DNA of 64,000 bases from Ambrosia x helenae (taxonomy: Eukaryota > Streptophyta > Magnoliopsida > Asterales > Asteraceae), in NCBI GenBank assembly GCA_030844895.1, contig CM061223.1:18531446-18595445 (forward strand). The letters are read 5' to 3'. The notes beneath the pieces were generated by a model. It did no database searches and was not told where the DNA came from. It saw only the letters and a program-made list of their open reading frames with translations. Both the position numbers and the translations under genes were made by a program. Of the stretch, positions 12,191-23,158 are shown piece after piece (within the stretch, counting starts at the first letter, position 1; each line of letters begins with the position of its first letter).

Positions 12191-12327
12191 TGATATATAG
12201 AAAGTAGAAACATATACTTCATACTTTTATCTCTAGTCGATTTTTATATACACGTAGTACAAATTAAGCGTAACATAGATCATTATAACCTCAAATACAA
12301 AATTCTAAAGGTAATAGAAGGATATAT

Positions 12328-12638
12328 GTCTAACACTTGTAGCCTAGTTGGTTGAGGGTCTAAAGTTTTCTATGAGAGGCTTGGGTTCAATTCCCACTAG
12401 CTACATTTGGAGAACATTGGTGGAGGGGAAATGAGGGATGACCCGGCCATTGGCTTGGGTTCGAGTCCTGATCCCGACCGGTTTTACCGATTATTTCACT
12501 GTCGTGCCTTCGGGCGGATGAGTGGTCGGGTTTTCCCGGGAATTGGTGGCAATTGGTGGCCCAGGTACTCTCGAGTACCTGATTCGCCAAAAAGGATGCC
12601 CGAGAGTGCTCGGAAATTGATTCGTTGGCCGTTAAAAA
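12328..12638 (+). mobile_element. tRNA-derived SINE with 15-bp TSD
   Basis: The body is flanked by an exact 15-bp duplication, aatagaaggatatat, at 12313-12327 and 12639-12653. Near its 5' end is an A-box-like sequence (tagcctagttggttgagg) and a B-box-like sequence (gggttcaattcccac), the RNA polymerase III promoter of tRNA-derived SINEs. A second B-box-like word (gggttcgagtcctg) follows. It ends in a short A tail. Confidence 0.85.
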
Positions 12639-12772
12639 AATAGAAGGATATATTTTCTACTTATTGATGGAAAATTTGAAAGGCAAATGAAAAAAAAAAC
12701 ATTCAAAAACTTGATGACCAATTATGTAAATTAATTGGACGCAACTAAAAAGTTGAGTCCCAAGTCACCATT

Positions 12773-13094
12773 TTTTTTTAAGCTAAGTTTCGTTATAAGT
12801 GACCCATTGTCACTTCGTTAGTCCGTTTTAAACTGCAACCTGTCAAGGCTGGTCTGAAGATGTTCTATCAGTGGGTGGTTTCTTCCCGAAAACCATACTT
12901 TCTTCACACGAGTTGTCTCACTGAAGTAACAGCCGGATTAAAACCGAGGTGACGCTCAGGATCGAACCCTCCTCGATGGGTTTGTCACCATCATTGCACA
13001 CTAAATGCTTCACTACTTAATGCAGATGGAGATTGAACTTAAGTCTCCTAGGGAGAACCCAAATATTTCGACCACTTGATTTATAGATCATTGG
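12773..13094 (-). mobile_element. SINE, minus strand, 12-bp TSD
   Basis: Flanked by exact caagtcaccatt copies at 12761-12772 and 13095-13106. Read on the minus strand it begins near 13094 with tRNA-like boxes (B-box-like aagttcaatctcc and gggttcgatcctg) and ends in a short A tail (T run at 12771-12779). It has the same double-B-box layout as the SINE at 12328-12638. Confidence 0.8.
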
Positions 13095-13191
13095 CAAGTC
13101 ACCATTATTAGATATATTTGTAGATTATAATTTTATATAACACAATATACATCATTTACTTTTTAGATCGTTATTTTACGTATAATAATAA

Positions 13192-13551
13192 CTAGAGTTT
13201 TAGTTACCCGCGTGTTGTTGCGGGACCTGGTTCACAAATGTGCGTTGTTGCGGGCACGTCATCACTATACTGGTACCGAACCATACTGTTATTGAAAGTA
13301 CTGGTCCTAAAAAACAACAAGAATTGGTACATTTAACGGTACGAAAATATTCAGTACGATAGCTCATCCCTAAAAAAGCAGAAAAAAAACCCAGTACCTG
13401 GTACCAAATAAAAATGGGTTTTACTACACACAAAAAATGTTTTTTTAACATTGGCTCATGTTAGCAAAGTAATGGTGGTTCATGTTAACAAAGGGTGGAG
13501 GTGCAAGTTAGAGAAAGAACACTATTCAAGTGTTCCTTTTTAATATATAGA
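13192..13551 (-). mobile_element. Non-autonomous Helitron, minus strand (360 bp)
   Basis: On the minus strand it starts A|TCTATATATTAAAAAGG at 13551 and ends with a hairpin (cccgcaacaacacgcggg) followed by taactaaaactCTAG|T at 13192. The hairpin and CTAG end match the element at 11444-12190. No protein is encoded; the small ORF inside is not convincing. Confidence 0.8.
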
Positions 13552-13569
13552 TAATAATTAATTACGTTA

Positions 13570-13642
13570 TATAACTAACTAACCTTATATATAACTAACC
13601 TTATATAACCTTTTTTTATATAACTAACCTTATATATAACCT
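13570..13642. repeat. AT-rich tandem repeat (about 16 bp unit)
   Basis: Roughly four to five degenerate copies of ataactaaccttatat lie side by side immediately right of the minus-strand Helitron. No function is implied. Confidence 0.7.
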
Positions 13643-13793
13643 TGCTAGTCTGATCAAGTTATCTAACTAAGTTTAGTGCTGAGGATCGGACTCAAACTCA
13701 TTTATTAAACAAGCTTACATACAGGCTTGGGCTTAACTTGAGCTTGTTTAATCTCGGGTCAATTCAAGCACGTTTAAAGATTTCATAGGCCAT

Positions 13794-14046
13794 GTGGTGG
13801 CGTGGATAGCCAAAAGACAAAGGGGTACATGCACCGATCGGGTTTGTCCCGATTGCTAAGTGTTCTGTGCCTTATGTCCAAGGCTTGATACCAAACCACA
13901 TCGAGCCGGGGGTCTCACTGGAAGCAGCCTCTCTATTCTTAGGGGTAGAGGTAAGGCTGTCTACATCTTACCCTCCTCAGACCCTACCTTAGCTTTGCTA
14001 TAGATGGGATTAACTGAGTATGATGATGATGATGATGATGATGATG
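13794..14046 (+). mobile_element. Au-like SINE with GAT-repeat tail
   Basis: A 253-bp element flanked by ataggccat at 13785-13793 and 14047-14055. It contains the ctggaagcagcctctctatt block and gaccctaccttag, which I recognise from the widespread plant Au SINE family, and ends in a (GAT)n tail starting near 14020. The aspartate-run ORF across this tail is a translation artefact. Confidence 0.8.
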
Positions 14047-14055
14047 ATAGGCCAT

Positions 14056-14260
14056 ACATAGTGGCTTGCAAGATTAGCGCCCCTCCCCCATCATTTGATT
14101 GGCTTAACCAAAAATTTAGTACGTTTTCAGGCGTTAAAAATTTAACACTGAAGGCCAATTTTGCAAAATTAAGGCCCTTTAAGGCCCCTATGTAGCGGTG
14201 TTGGGGCGTTAATTTTGTTTCAAGGCCCCAATTAGCACCCGAATACACATGGTCTTACAT
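14056..14260. mobile_element. Possible Harbinger-type MITE remnant
   Basis: Left ggccatacatagtgg and right acacatggtctta are weakly inverted relatives of Harbinger MITE ends. The Au-like SINE used part of the left end as its target. No clear TWA duplication is visible, so the call is tentative. Confidence 0.4.
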
Positions 14261-14261
14261 T

Positions 14262-15555
14262 ACTAATAAGACTATGTGATAAGATCATGTGTTATGGCTA
14301 AAGGTGAGCCAAGGCTTTATCCTCTAATATTGTGCCACGTAAGTGTTGACATGGCAGGGTTATAAAGCTAAAGCTCACTCACCTGATCCTGTTGTGGCTA
14401 GTAAGGATGAGCTCGGGATGGTATCGGTACCAACCGATATCGATCCCAAAAACTCCTAAAACCCAATACCGATACCGGTATGGTATCGGTATTTTACCTT
14501 AAAATACTGATACCATACCGATACCGATAATACCGAAACCGAAAATCTCTAAATGTGGGTACCGATACCGATACCGAACACAGGGGGTTCGGTATCAGTT
14601 CGGTACGGGATCGGGATCGGGACGGGACAGGGTCGGTATTCGGCGCTATGTTCTCATCCTAGGTGGCTAGAGGTGAGCAGCAACTTTATCCATTTTTTTA
14701 AACATTATTATTTTTTAAACTTTATTATTTTAAATGTATATAATATTTAAATTTGTAACACAAATTAAATACTAATAATAAAATATTCATTAATAAAAAA
14801 AATACAAAGACATAGTTGATATAAAAAACATTAAAACCTAATATACTACTACTAGCTTTCGCCGTCATCTCCATTGTAGTTCTTATTTTGCTAATCTCCC
14901 CCGAGAATTTGTTATCGGCTTCATTAGAAGTTTGTTTATCTTTCGCCTTGTCCCTTCCGACTGGTCGACTTAGGGGAGACGGGGGAAGACCCTCATCAGA
15001 GCTTAGGTCAATCCCCACGTGAGCATCTGAACTTGTGGAGGATATATACCCACCCGATGAAGAGGTTTTGGCCCGCTTTGATGAGCCGTCTTCGCTCATT
15101 TCTTCCATCGAAATTAGCTCAACCCATTTGGAGCAATTACGAAGGATTTTTCACAAGTAGTCTTCATCCCACGTTTTGTTGGTCTTGTACTTGCGTAACA
15201 CCTTATCCTTCCACTCATCGCAAGTGAACTTGTAGACATCAAGATCGCTAGACCCACTCACTCGCACTAGATTGTTTGTGGATTGATTTGAAAATTTTTG
15301 TGAAGTGTTTTTGATTGTTTAGTGTAAATGATTAAAAAATAGTTTTTTTTTTATAAATAGCCAAAACTAGCCGTTGGCCAACAGTAGTTAGCTGCCAACG
15401 GTCGACTTTGCCTCGCTATCACACATGAGTACACTAGTGTCCACTCGCTCATGCGCTCGTTAGCCCAAAGATGTTGTGGTTCAAGCTAGCCACGTGGATT
15501 GATTTGTAGCCCGCGGCTACTCGCTCGCAAGCCACAACACATAGTCTTATCACAA
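14262..15555. mobile_element. Harbinger-derived element with Myb-like gene remnant
   Basis: The outer parts are inverted relatives: gataagatcatgtgttatgg on the left and ccacaacacatagtcttatc on the right. The interior, on the minus strand around 15260-14860, encodes a remnant similar to the Myb/SANT-like second protein of plant PIF/Harbinger elements: DVYKFTCDEWKDKVLRKYK, an in-frame stop, then KWVELIS, and finally the C-terminal RPVGRDKAKDKQTSNEADNK motif. The hAT MITE at 14402-14662 has inserted near its left end. No DDE transposase is present. The target duplication is unclear, so edges are approximate. Confidence 0.6.
14402..14662. mobile_element. CCGATACC-rich hAT MITE, copy 1
   Basis: Ends taaggatgagctcgg and ttctcatcctag (imperfect TIR) with an exact 8-bp duplication gtggctag at 14394-14401 and 14663-14670. 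The body is a dense array of ccgata/ggtatcgg words followed by a conserved ctctaaatgtgggtaccg block. It is shared with copies at 16988-17302 and 40093-40385. Confidence 0.9.
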
Positions 15556-15845
15556 ACACTATATATAGAAGTAAATAAAACATTATTAAATAAGCAAATA
15601 TTGATAATGTCAACAATTAAGAATTTCAGACTTTTAGATAGGTATTATCATGAGTTAAATTAGAACATCATTTATGTTCTACCATGGCATGTATCTATTC
15701 ATTGATCCTTATTGGAACAATAGTTATTTGATTGACCCGGCCAGTAAAAAAAAATTCTCAAACATCCGAAGATCAAAACATGATAGACACTAAAAGATGA
15801 TTTATTTGTAAATAGCCTGGTTTATAATCACGGGTATTGTAGAAA

Positions 15846-17712
15846 CTAAACCGTATTTACAGTATCGCTGAGTGCTCGAAGAATGCATCCAAGACCGGCT
15901 TTCTGTGCAAGTTTTTCATGAATCTTTAGACATTGTTCACATGTTGGGCGATCGCCTGTAGACAATCCTCTATACAAATACCTGTCGAATGTAAAATAAA
16001 ACACAAAATTCAAATTATAACTGCAAAAGTTAATATATTTCGACTTTTTTAAAATGAAAACAAGGGACTAACTTCATGAGGATATCATAGTACTCAGGGT
16101 CCAAAGAGGAAAGCATTAGATCCACTTCTTTTATTGCCATTAGTGCTCTATGCACCACAATCCAGTTTGCAGACTACACAAAAACTTGACACTCAAAACA
16201 CAACTTTCATATCAAAGTTGCTAAGTTTTTAGTATCAAAAATCAATTTAAATACATAAATACAATTGCAATCACAAGAAAAAAAAAAAATCCAAACATGT
16301 TATCATATACAAAAAAAGCCATGTTAATACATAACTAATTTTAAGTATACAAGGTTAAATTAGAGTGATTATGAGAATCACATAATCACATGCATAAAAG
16401 ATATAGTGAACGAGAATGAAAGTTTTTTTTTTTTTTTTTTTTTTGTACGGCGAATTTCTTGATACATGTGAGACTTGAACCCAAGACCTCACATTTAAGT
16501 GTATTAAAAGGTTTTACCTTGCCACTGGACCACCAACCCCAATGATATATAACTGCCTTAAGTAACACCGTTAAAACATTATATACTCGTGTTCATGCGG
16601 TTCTTCACTTTGTTTTTTTATTGGTTACATGATATCTATCTAACATAAAACAGTTGAAGAATCAAGATAAGTTCATTGCATATAATAAAAGTCTTTGTTA
16701 AAACTAATTATGTCTCCTTAGGCTTTCTCCAACCCGCCCAAACTCCGGCGTCCGTAGCCACGTTTTCTGACATGGACAGTGAGGTGGAAGAGAGAGGGAT
16801 GGAAGGCGCCTGTCGGCAAGGGCACGCTCTTGAAGGAGAGAGATGAGGATTGTGAGAGGGAGAGGGAGAGGTGGGCCATGGCTTTGACGCATGTTGTTGC
16901 AGAGGAGTGGGAGGACGGACGGGCAGGCTGAATTGGCACCGGGCAGGGGAGGATGACCTCCTCACCTGTTGAAGACGGTCTTACATAGGGATGAGCTCGG
17001 GACGGTATCGGTACCAACCAATACCGATCCCGAAAACTCCCAAATCTCAATACCGATACCGATACCGAAAACATTCGGTACGGTATGGTACGGTATCGGT
17101 TCAATATCGGTACGGTACCGGTATGGTATCGGTATTTTACCTTAAAATACAAATATCATACTGATCCCCTACCGATACCGATAATACCGAAACCGAAAAC
17201 CTCCAAATGTGGGTACCGATACCGATACCAAACACCCTCGGTTCGGTATCGGTTCGGTACGAGATCGGGATTGGGACGAGATCGGTATTCGGCGCTAAGA
17301 CTCTTACATAACTAAAGATCATAAATTTCTATTCTTCTTTTTAAGCCAATGTTGTAACTAGCCTGTAATATGTAATAAACATCTTTTATTTCAACCAACT
17401 AGATCCAACAATGTTGTATTCAATCAATGAATATTAGATGAAACCTTGCATCTTTCATCTCTAATTTTTGGAGGAGATCCTTCTAGAGCAGTCTTTATTG
17501 CTTCTACCGGCCTATACCTGATCAATTCATGATTTATTTAACAATAAACTGAAATTGGTTATGAAAGAACAGAGATGTTGTAAACTGACTGACTGTTTGA
17601 TTAAATTCTCGATCTTTCGAGACTTTTGTTCGATCGTTGTGATGATTGCTTCTGCATTGTCTGCTTCCATATTATCCCCTATTTTTGCCTGATCTTTCCC
17701 CTTCTTCTCCAT
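15846..17712 (-). CDS. ARPC5: Actin-related protein 2/3 complex subunit 5 (p16)
   Basis: Four exons on the minus strand: 17712-17594, 17517-17445, 16173-16073 and 15981-15846, all GT-AG. ARPC5 is the small p16 subunit of the Arp2/3 complex, which nucleates branched actin filaments; the Arabidopsis gene is CROOKED, needed for trichome shape. The product contains MEADNAEAIIT near the start, ANWIVVHRALMAIKEVD, YLYRGLSTGDRPTCEQC and the near-invariant C-terminus GCILRALSDTVNTV. Starting at the ATG at 17670 gives 128 residues, close to the family's roughly 130; an in-frame ATG at 17712 adds 14. I prefer the shorter start on family length. The 1.27-kb second intron holds a SINE and two MITEs. No coding damage is seen. 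Confidence 0.92.
16423..16540 (-). mobile_element. Short SINE in ARPC5 intron
   Basis: On the minus strand an A-box-like ggtggtccagtggcaagg is followed by a B-box-like gggttcaagtctcac and a 22-nt A tail (T run at 16423-16444). It is in the same orientation as ARPC5. Clear target duplications are not visible. Confidence 0.65.
16721..16980. mobile_element. Harbinger-type MITE in ARPC5 intron
   Basis: Ends ggctttctccaac and gttgaagacggtc form imperfect inverted repeats and are flanked by TTA at 16718-16720 and 16981-16983, the PIF/Harbinger target. The hAT MITE that follows used the right edge of this element as its target site, so this element is older. Confidence 0.75.
16988..17302. mobile_element. 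CCGATACC-rich hAT MITE, copy 2 (right end lost)
   Basis: Same family as 14402-14662. It starts gggatgagctcggg, carries the ctccaaatgtgggtaccg block, and is flanked by tcttacata at 16979-16987 and 17302-17310. The usual right terminus (ctcatccc) is missing although the flanking repeat is intact, so the end eroded or inserted truncated. It lies in ARPC5 intron 2. Confidence 0.8.
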
Positions 17713-18266
17713 TGTGTATGGACTTAGACAAGAGTTTTTTTTTTTTTTTTTTTCCAACTTTTTAGGCTCAAAAAAGCATGTTTTATAAGTTAAGGGGCTT
17801 TTAGTATAAATATTATAACAGAATGCATGTGGGCCTCCTATATATTAAGCCATTTTCCCATAGGAAGTTTGATCTTTGCGTATGGTAGTGGAATTACAAA
17901 ATAAAAAAATTATAATGGTTTAATTACATAAAAGTTTTCTTCTCTTAATATATTGACGCACTTTTACATTGATTGAAAACCAGAATAATGAATACCGATC
18001 TCAGTTCTGATATTGTTCGGAAAATATTAGTTAAGCTTGTTACGGTACCGTGCCGGTACTCTGGTATCCCAAAAAATGCAATACTTGATATATAAGTTCG
18101 TTTTCAATAATTGTTGAAAAAAAAATTAAACATAACTTCCGAATTTTGTTTTTGAAAAGTTAATGAATGCAAATTATTAATGAAAATAATTAAGAGGGTT
18201 TTAAAAAAGAGGCAAAAATAGAGGGGCTTTTTTTAATGGCAAGGAAGGACGTGTCAAGTACTGTGA
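17713..18266. other. ARPC5 upstream region
   Basis: A run of 20 T at 17737-17756 lies directly upstream of the ARPC5 start. The rest is AT-rich without an identifiable gene. It should contain the ARPC5 promoter and 5' untranslated region, but no specific motif can be supported. Confidence 0.4.
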
Positions 18267-18774
18267 CACCGGGCCAGTGCCGGCTCTGAGGCAGGGCGGG
18301 GTGGTCGCCGGCTCAGGGCCCGACCCGCAAATGGGCCCGATTTTTTTTTATATATATTAAAAAAAAAATAATTTAACTAGGCCCAATGTGATTTTAGATT
18401 TTAGAATTGTAGTTTTTAATAGGCCCACAATTTTTTTTAACTAGGCCCATTGTGTATTTGTTCACACTTGAAATTAGAGTTAATAGCCAAAATCGTCCCT
18501 GAGGTTTGGTGGTTTTTGCCACTTCTGCCCAAAAATGAAACGTGCTACAACTGGGTCCGTAGGCTTTTGTTTTTTTGCCAATTTCGTCCTTAAAACTAAC
18601 CCAGTTAATTTTAGACGTTAAGTGAAGGGGCATTTCTGTCTTTTTGCTTGCCCCCTTTTAAATACCCTTAGATCAGACGATTTCATCACAAACCTCTTCA
18701 TATCCCTTCATAATCGTCCCTGAGGTTTAACCCTAATCCAAAAAAACACTTCCAAATCATCTTGAACTGCAACG

Positions 18775-21700
18775 ATGAATGAGATGTGGTGTGTACGACC
18801 TAAAGATTCCAACTTCGATCCTGTATCTGAATATGGTATGTTCGTGTAATTTCTTTTAAAAAAATTGATGATTTATGTTATTAGGGTTAATAATAATCAG
18901 TGTGCTTGACAAAATGCAGGTAAGAACCATGATCTTTTCACTTTGGAAATACACCATAAAGGCGACTTCAGTGATTTCATAGAAGAATACCTAACATACC
19001 AGGGGGGTACTGTTGACTATGTTGACAAGGTTAACTCTGACCTATTTTCTCTGATTATTTTGCACGATATGATGGTGACATTAGGTTATTGTGAGGAAGA
19101 TGAAATAGTTTACCATTTTAGGATTCCTGGAGAAGACCTACTTTTAGGTTTAAGACCATTGACATGTGACAGTGATGTTCTTAGGTTGCTAAAGTATGTT
19201 GAAAGTAATAAAGTGATTCAAATATATGTTCAACATGTTAGACAAAGTCAGAAAAGTCAGACTCCAACAAAACCTGTAACAAAACCTGAAATGGTAAATG
19301 TAGATTCTGAAAGTGAGGAGGATGGTGAGGGTATTGGCAATGGTGAGGGAAGTGGAAGTGGGAGTGATAGTGAAGATGTAGGGTATGAGCCAAGTTTTGA
19401 GGGTAGTGAGAGTGATGAGGGTAGTGATGAAGTAACTGATGAGGGTAAAAAAAGGAAACATAAGGCTAAAAAGGCTAGTGCTAATGCAGGCAAAGATAAG
19501 GCTAAAAAGGGTAGTGCTAGTGGTAGTGAAGATGAAAATGATTCTGATTACATTGTAGATGAAGATAACCTAGTGAATGAGCCTGATGTAGACATGGCTG
19601 AGTTTAGAGCTGCTGTTGATTTTGACATCAGTGATAAAGAGACAGATAATGATCAAGATCTAGGTGGTGGAATTGATGGTGAGGAGGTTGATTTTGAAAA
19701 CTTTGACAGTCTTAGTGATGAAGAGAATGATACCAAATTGCAAAGAGCTGCTAGGAGAGTTAGGAAAAGGATGAGAAAGACTAAAACAACTGATGACTGC
19801 CCATTTTATGTTAGCCAAACTTTCAATTCTAAGGAAAAAGTAAAGGAGCTGATAAAAGATCATGCAATTCATACAAGGAGGCAATTGTATATGACCAAAA
19901 ATGACAAAGTGAGAATTCGTGTAATATGTTTGGGTGGCAATGTGAATATGGATAATTCTGAAGGAGGTCAATATGACAAGTTAACTGGTGATGGTGGTAG
20001 GTGTGAGAATCAAGAGAAGAATAAAGGTAGTGGTGGGGCCCAAAAAGCATGTGTATCCAAAGATGCCAAATGTGTGGAATCTCAACAAGTGGGTGGGGGC
20101 AGTAATGATGGTGAGGGTACTTCTGTAAATTCCACCAACCCTAAACCAAAAAAACAAACACCAAAACCAACATGCCCATGGAATTTATATGTTTCAAACC
20201 TAAAAAAAGAAGGCTCATGGAGTGTTAGGACATACCACAATCTTCATACATGCTTGCAAACCAGAGATGTTAATCTGTGCACAGTAAGCTGGTTGGCAAA
20301 ACAGATTGAATCTCAAATCAAAGTGAATCCTAGTATACCAATAACAGCTCTTCAAGAAGAGCTGCAAAAGAAATTTCAGGTTCAAGTGACTGTGCATCAG
20401 GTGTTTAGGGCTAGGCAGATGGCATATGACAAGTTAATGGGGCATTATAAGAAACAATATGAGAAGCTGAGGGAGTATGGTGAAGAGTTGTTGAGGTCAA
20501 ATCCAGGGTCAACAGTTAAGATAGATGTTGAACCACTATGTAACCCTGATAGTCCAACTAGGCAATTTAGAAGGATGTACATATGCTTGGCTGCATTGAA
20601 GGCTGGATTTAAACTAGGAGGGAGGTCACTGTTGGGGCTTGATGGATGTTTTCTCAAAGGACCATTTCCAGGGCAGATTCTGACAGCAGTGGGAGTAGAT
20701 GCCAACAATGGTATCTACCCTGTTGCATATGCAGTGGTTGAAGCTGAGACTGGATCTACATGGACATGGTTTTTGGAATTGTTAGGAGATGATTTGGATC
20801 TGGACTCTAATAGTATGTTCACATTTATTTCAGACAGACAGAAGGTATTATTCACTTTTTACATGTTATAGTTTTGAGTTTTTTGCTAAGTATATATAGA
20901 TTGTTATTGATGCATGTGCTTTGTTAAACTCAGGGGCTTATACCTGCAATCCAGAAGGTTTTTCCAAGGGCTGAGCACAGATTTTGCTTGAGACACATTC
21001 ATGAAAACATGAAACCAAGGTGGAGAGGAGCTGTATACAAAAACCTGTTGTGGAACTGTGCTACTGCAACAACATCACATTTTGAAAAGAATATGAAAGC
21101 TGTTCAAGATGCTGACAAAGACCTACATGCTTGGTTGCTTGAGATACCATCCAAACATTGGTCTAGAGCCTTCTTTAGTTGTATGTTTAATCATCTTAGC
21201 AGGCCATTTTTATGTTCAATTTACTTAGACTTTTAGATGTTCAATGTTAATATTATCAATCCACTGCAGGTGATCCTAAATGTGAAATTTTATTGAATAA
21301 CATCTGTGAGGTATTCAATAGGCAACTGATTCATGGAAGGGACAAACCCATTATCAGTTGCCTGGAGTTCATTAGGGAATACCTAATGAAAAGGTCATTG
21401 GTGATCCTAAAAACCATTGCTAAATGTCAAGGACCATTGACACCTAATGTTACAGAGAAGTTGAATGAGATCAAGACTGAAGCAGCAAATTATACTGTAA
21501 TTTGGACTGGAGGTGCAAAGTTTCAAGTCAGTGGTGGTATTGAACAGAGGGCTGTTGATCTTGACATGAAGACATGTGCATGCAAGAGATGGGAACTTAC
21601 TGGAATTCCATGTAGGCATGCAGTGGCCTGCATATGGAACCTAGCATTGCATGGAAAAGGTGATGGCATTATAGAGAAATGGGTGGATAAGGTCTACTGG

Positions 21701-22257
21701 TTAGATACATGGAAAAGTGTGTACAACAACACCATTGACCCAATTAATGGTATGTTCAATCATCTTAGCTGGCCAATTTTATGTTCAATTTATTTAGACT
21801 TTTAGATGTTGAATGTTAATATTATAAATTCACTGCAGGTATGGACTTGTGGCCTATTTCCAGATGCCCTACTACCTTACTTCCTCCCAAATTTCACAAG
21901 CAGGCTGGTAGACCAAAGAAAAAGAGGAAGAAGTCTGCAGAAGAGATATTTGAGTTAAGTCAAAAGAAAGGCAAAGAGAAGATGGATGTGGAGGTTGAAA
22001 AGTTAAGCCAGCAGATTCCACGTACTGGTATAATTCCAAGAAAGGGCAATTCAGTCACTTGTGATCTTTGTAAACAGAGGGGGCATAATAGGAGGACCTG
22101 CAAAAGAAGGGGTGGTGCTGCAAACACTGCTGCTGCTGATGGAAAGAAGGCTGGAAAGAAGGCTGGAAAGCAGGCTGGGAAGAAGGCTGGGAAGAAGGCT
22201 GGAAATCAGGCTGCAAAGGAAGGGACTGGTGATGCTGGGGCTGGAAAGCAGGTTTAG
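18775..22257 (+). CDS. MuDR-like transposase (mudrA type), intact
   Basis: Five exons (18775-18835, 18920-20844, 20934-21180, 21270-21749, 21839-22257) join in frame to 1,043 residues. In order: a PB1-like N-terminal domain (about 25-130), an acidic/lysine-rich low-complexity stretch, a MuDR DNA-binding domain (YVSQTFNSKEKVKELIKDH), a CPW-type zinc motif region, the MULE DDE domain with D595 (LLGLDGCFLKGPF), D659 (ISDRQKG) and probably E758 (NNICEVFN), a SWIM zinc finger (C847, C849, C859, H861), and a CCHC knuckle (C979, C982, H987, C992) before a Lys/Ala/Gly-repeat tail. It would bind the element's TIRs and catalyse cut-and-paste transposition in the nucleus. No stop or frameshift interrupts the joined frame. 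Introns 3 and 4 are 89-bp near-copies of each other. The upstream ATG at 18775 starts the first exon. Confidence 0.93.
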
Positions 22258-22761
22258 TTGTTAGCTGGTTGAAACTGTTTAAGGTTGGGTCATTTTGGTA
22301 GTGTTATGTGTCAAACTGTTTAAGGTTTATTATGTTTTATGTTATGGGTCAAGGTCTACTTTGTTATGTTCTGTTATGGGTCAGTGTCTAATATGTTATG
22401 TTGATGGGTCATGCACAATGGTTGTTAACTCTGTTTTATGTTATGGGTCAGTGTCTACTTTTGGTTGTTAACTATGAACAATGTTCAGACCTTCTTTTGG
22501 TTAATGGAACTTAGTGTTATGTGCATGTTTGTTTGTATGCCTTAATGGGTCAATTTGATATTTGTATGTTGTATGCCTTAATGGCCTTAATGGGTCAAAC
22601 ATAAACATCCAAAACATGCATAATTAGATCATCCCTTAGATCATCCCAAACATAAACATTGCATTACATTTCATAATTAGATCATCCAAAACATGCATAA
22701 TTAGATCATCCCTAACTTAAACATTACATTTCATTCTAGACTACTAGGTTACACATCATGT

Positions 22762-23158
22762 TCAGTGTAATACATAATACAGGATGAAAATTAGCCAACT
22801 TAGGAACAACATTGTTTTGAGCCTCTTGTTCTCCTTGGTCATTTTTCTTGCATAATCTTCAAGCATCAAGTTTTTGTTAGCCAATAACCTTGCATTTTCT
22901 TCCTGTCTGTTCAAAGAGCTCAACAGTTGACGAATGGCATCAAGAGCTCTTTCACACATTGGTCCTTCAGCCCAAGCAACAAATCCACATCTTCTAACCT
23001 ATCAATTGACATAAATTTAGAGTCTTGCATTGTTTTCCCCAAATTATAAAGAGTTGAATTGCACAAACCTGGTTATTGCAGCAATAAAATCGTCTACCTG
23101 GGTTTTGCACGGTCCACGATGTGCGAATCCGGGTTGTTGATCCACATGGGCAAAGCAT
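22762..23158 (-). CDS. MULE accessory gene: GRF zinc finger, coiled coil, membrane tail
   Basis: Two exons on the minus strand, 23158-23069 and 22998-22762, encode 108 residues. Residues 3-39 form a GRF-type zinc finger: CPCG (C3, C5), NPGRRFYCC (C26/C27), CGFVAW (C34). A leucine- and charge-rich helix follows (RQLLSSLNRQEENARLLANK), then a hydrophobic C-terminal segment (MLFLSWLIFILYYVLH) that could be a tail anchor. The gene runs convergently with the transposase, 504 bp between stop codons, and starts 307 bp inside the right end of the MULE. The same gene in the same place occurs in the second MULE (40773-41150). GRF fingers bind nucleic acid in other proteins; a helper or anti-silencing role here is inference. 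Confidence 0.85.

Noticed and set aside
12341..12410. A true tRNA gene (A-box and B-box words)
   Set aside because: No cloverleaf could be drawn; the 15-bp target duplication and A tail show a SINE. The same applies to 16423-16540 and the word near 61500.
14004..14195. ORF with an aspartate run, and a serine run on the other strand
   Set aside because: It is the (GAT)n tail of the Au-like SINE.
19189..20708. Minus-strand ORFs across the transposase
   Set aside because: They are antisense shadows of the acidic and DDE coding regions.
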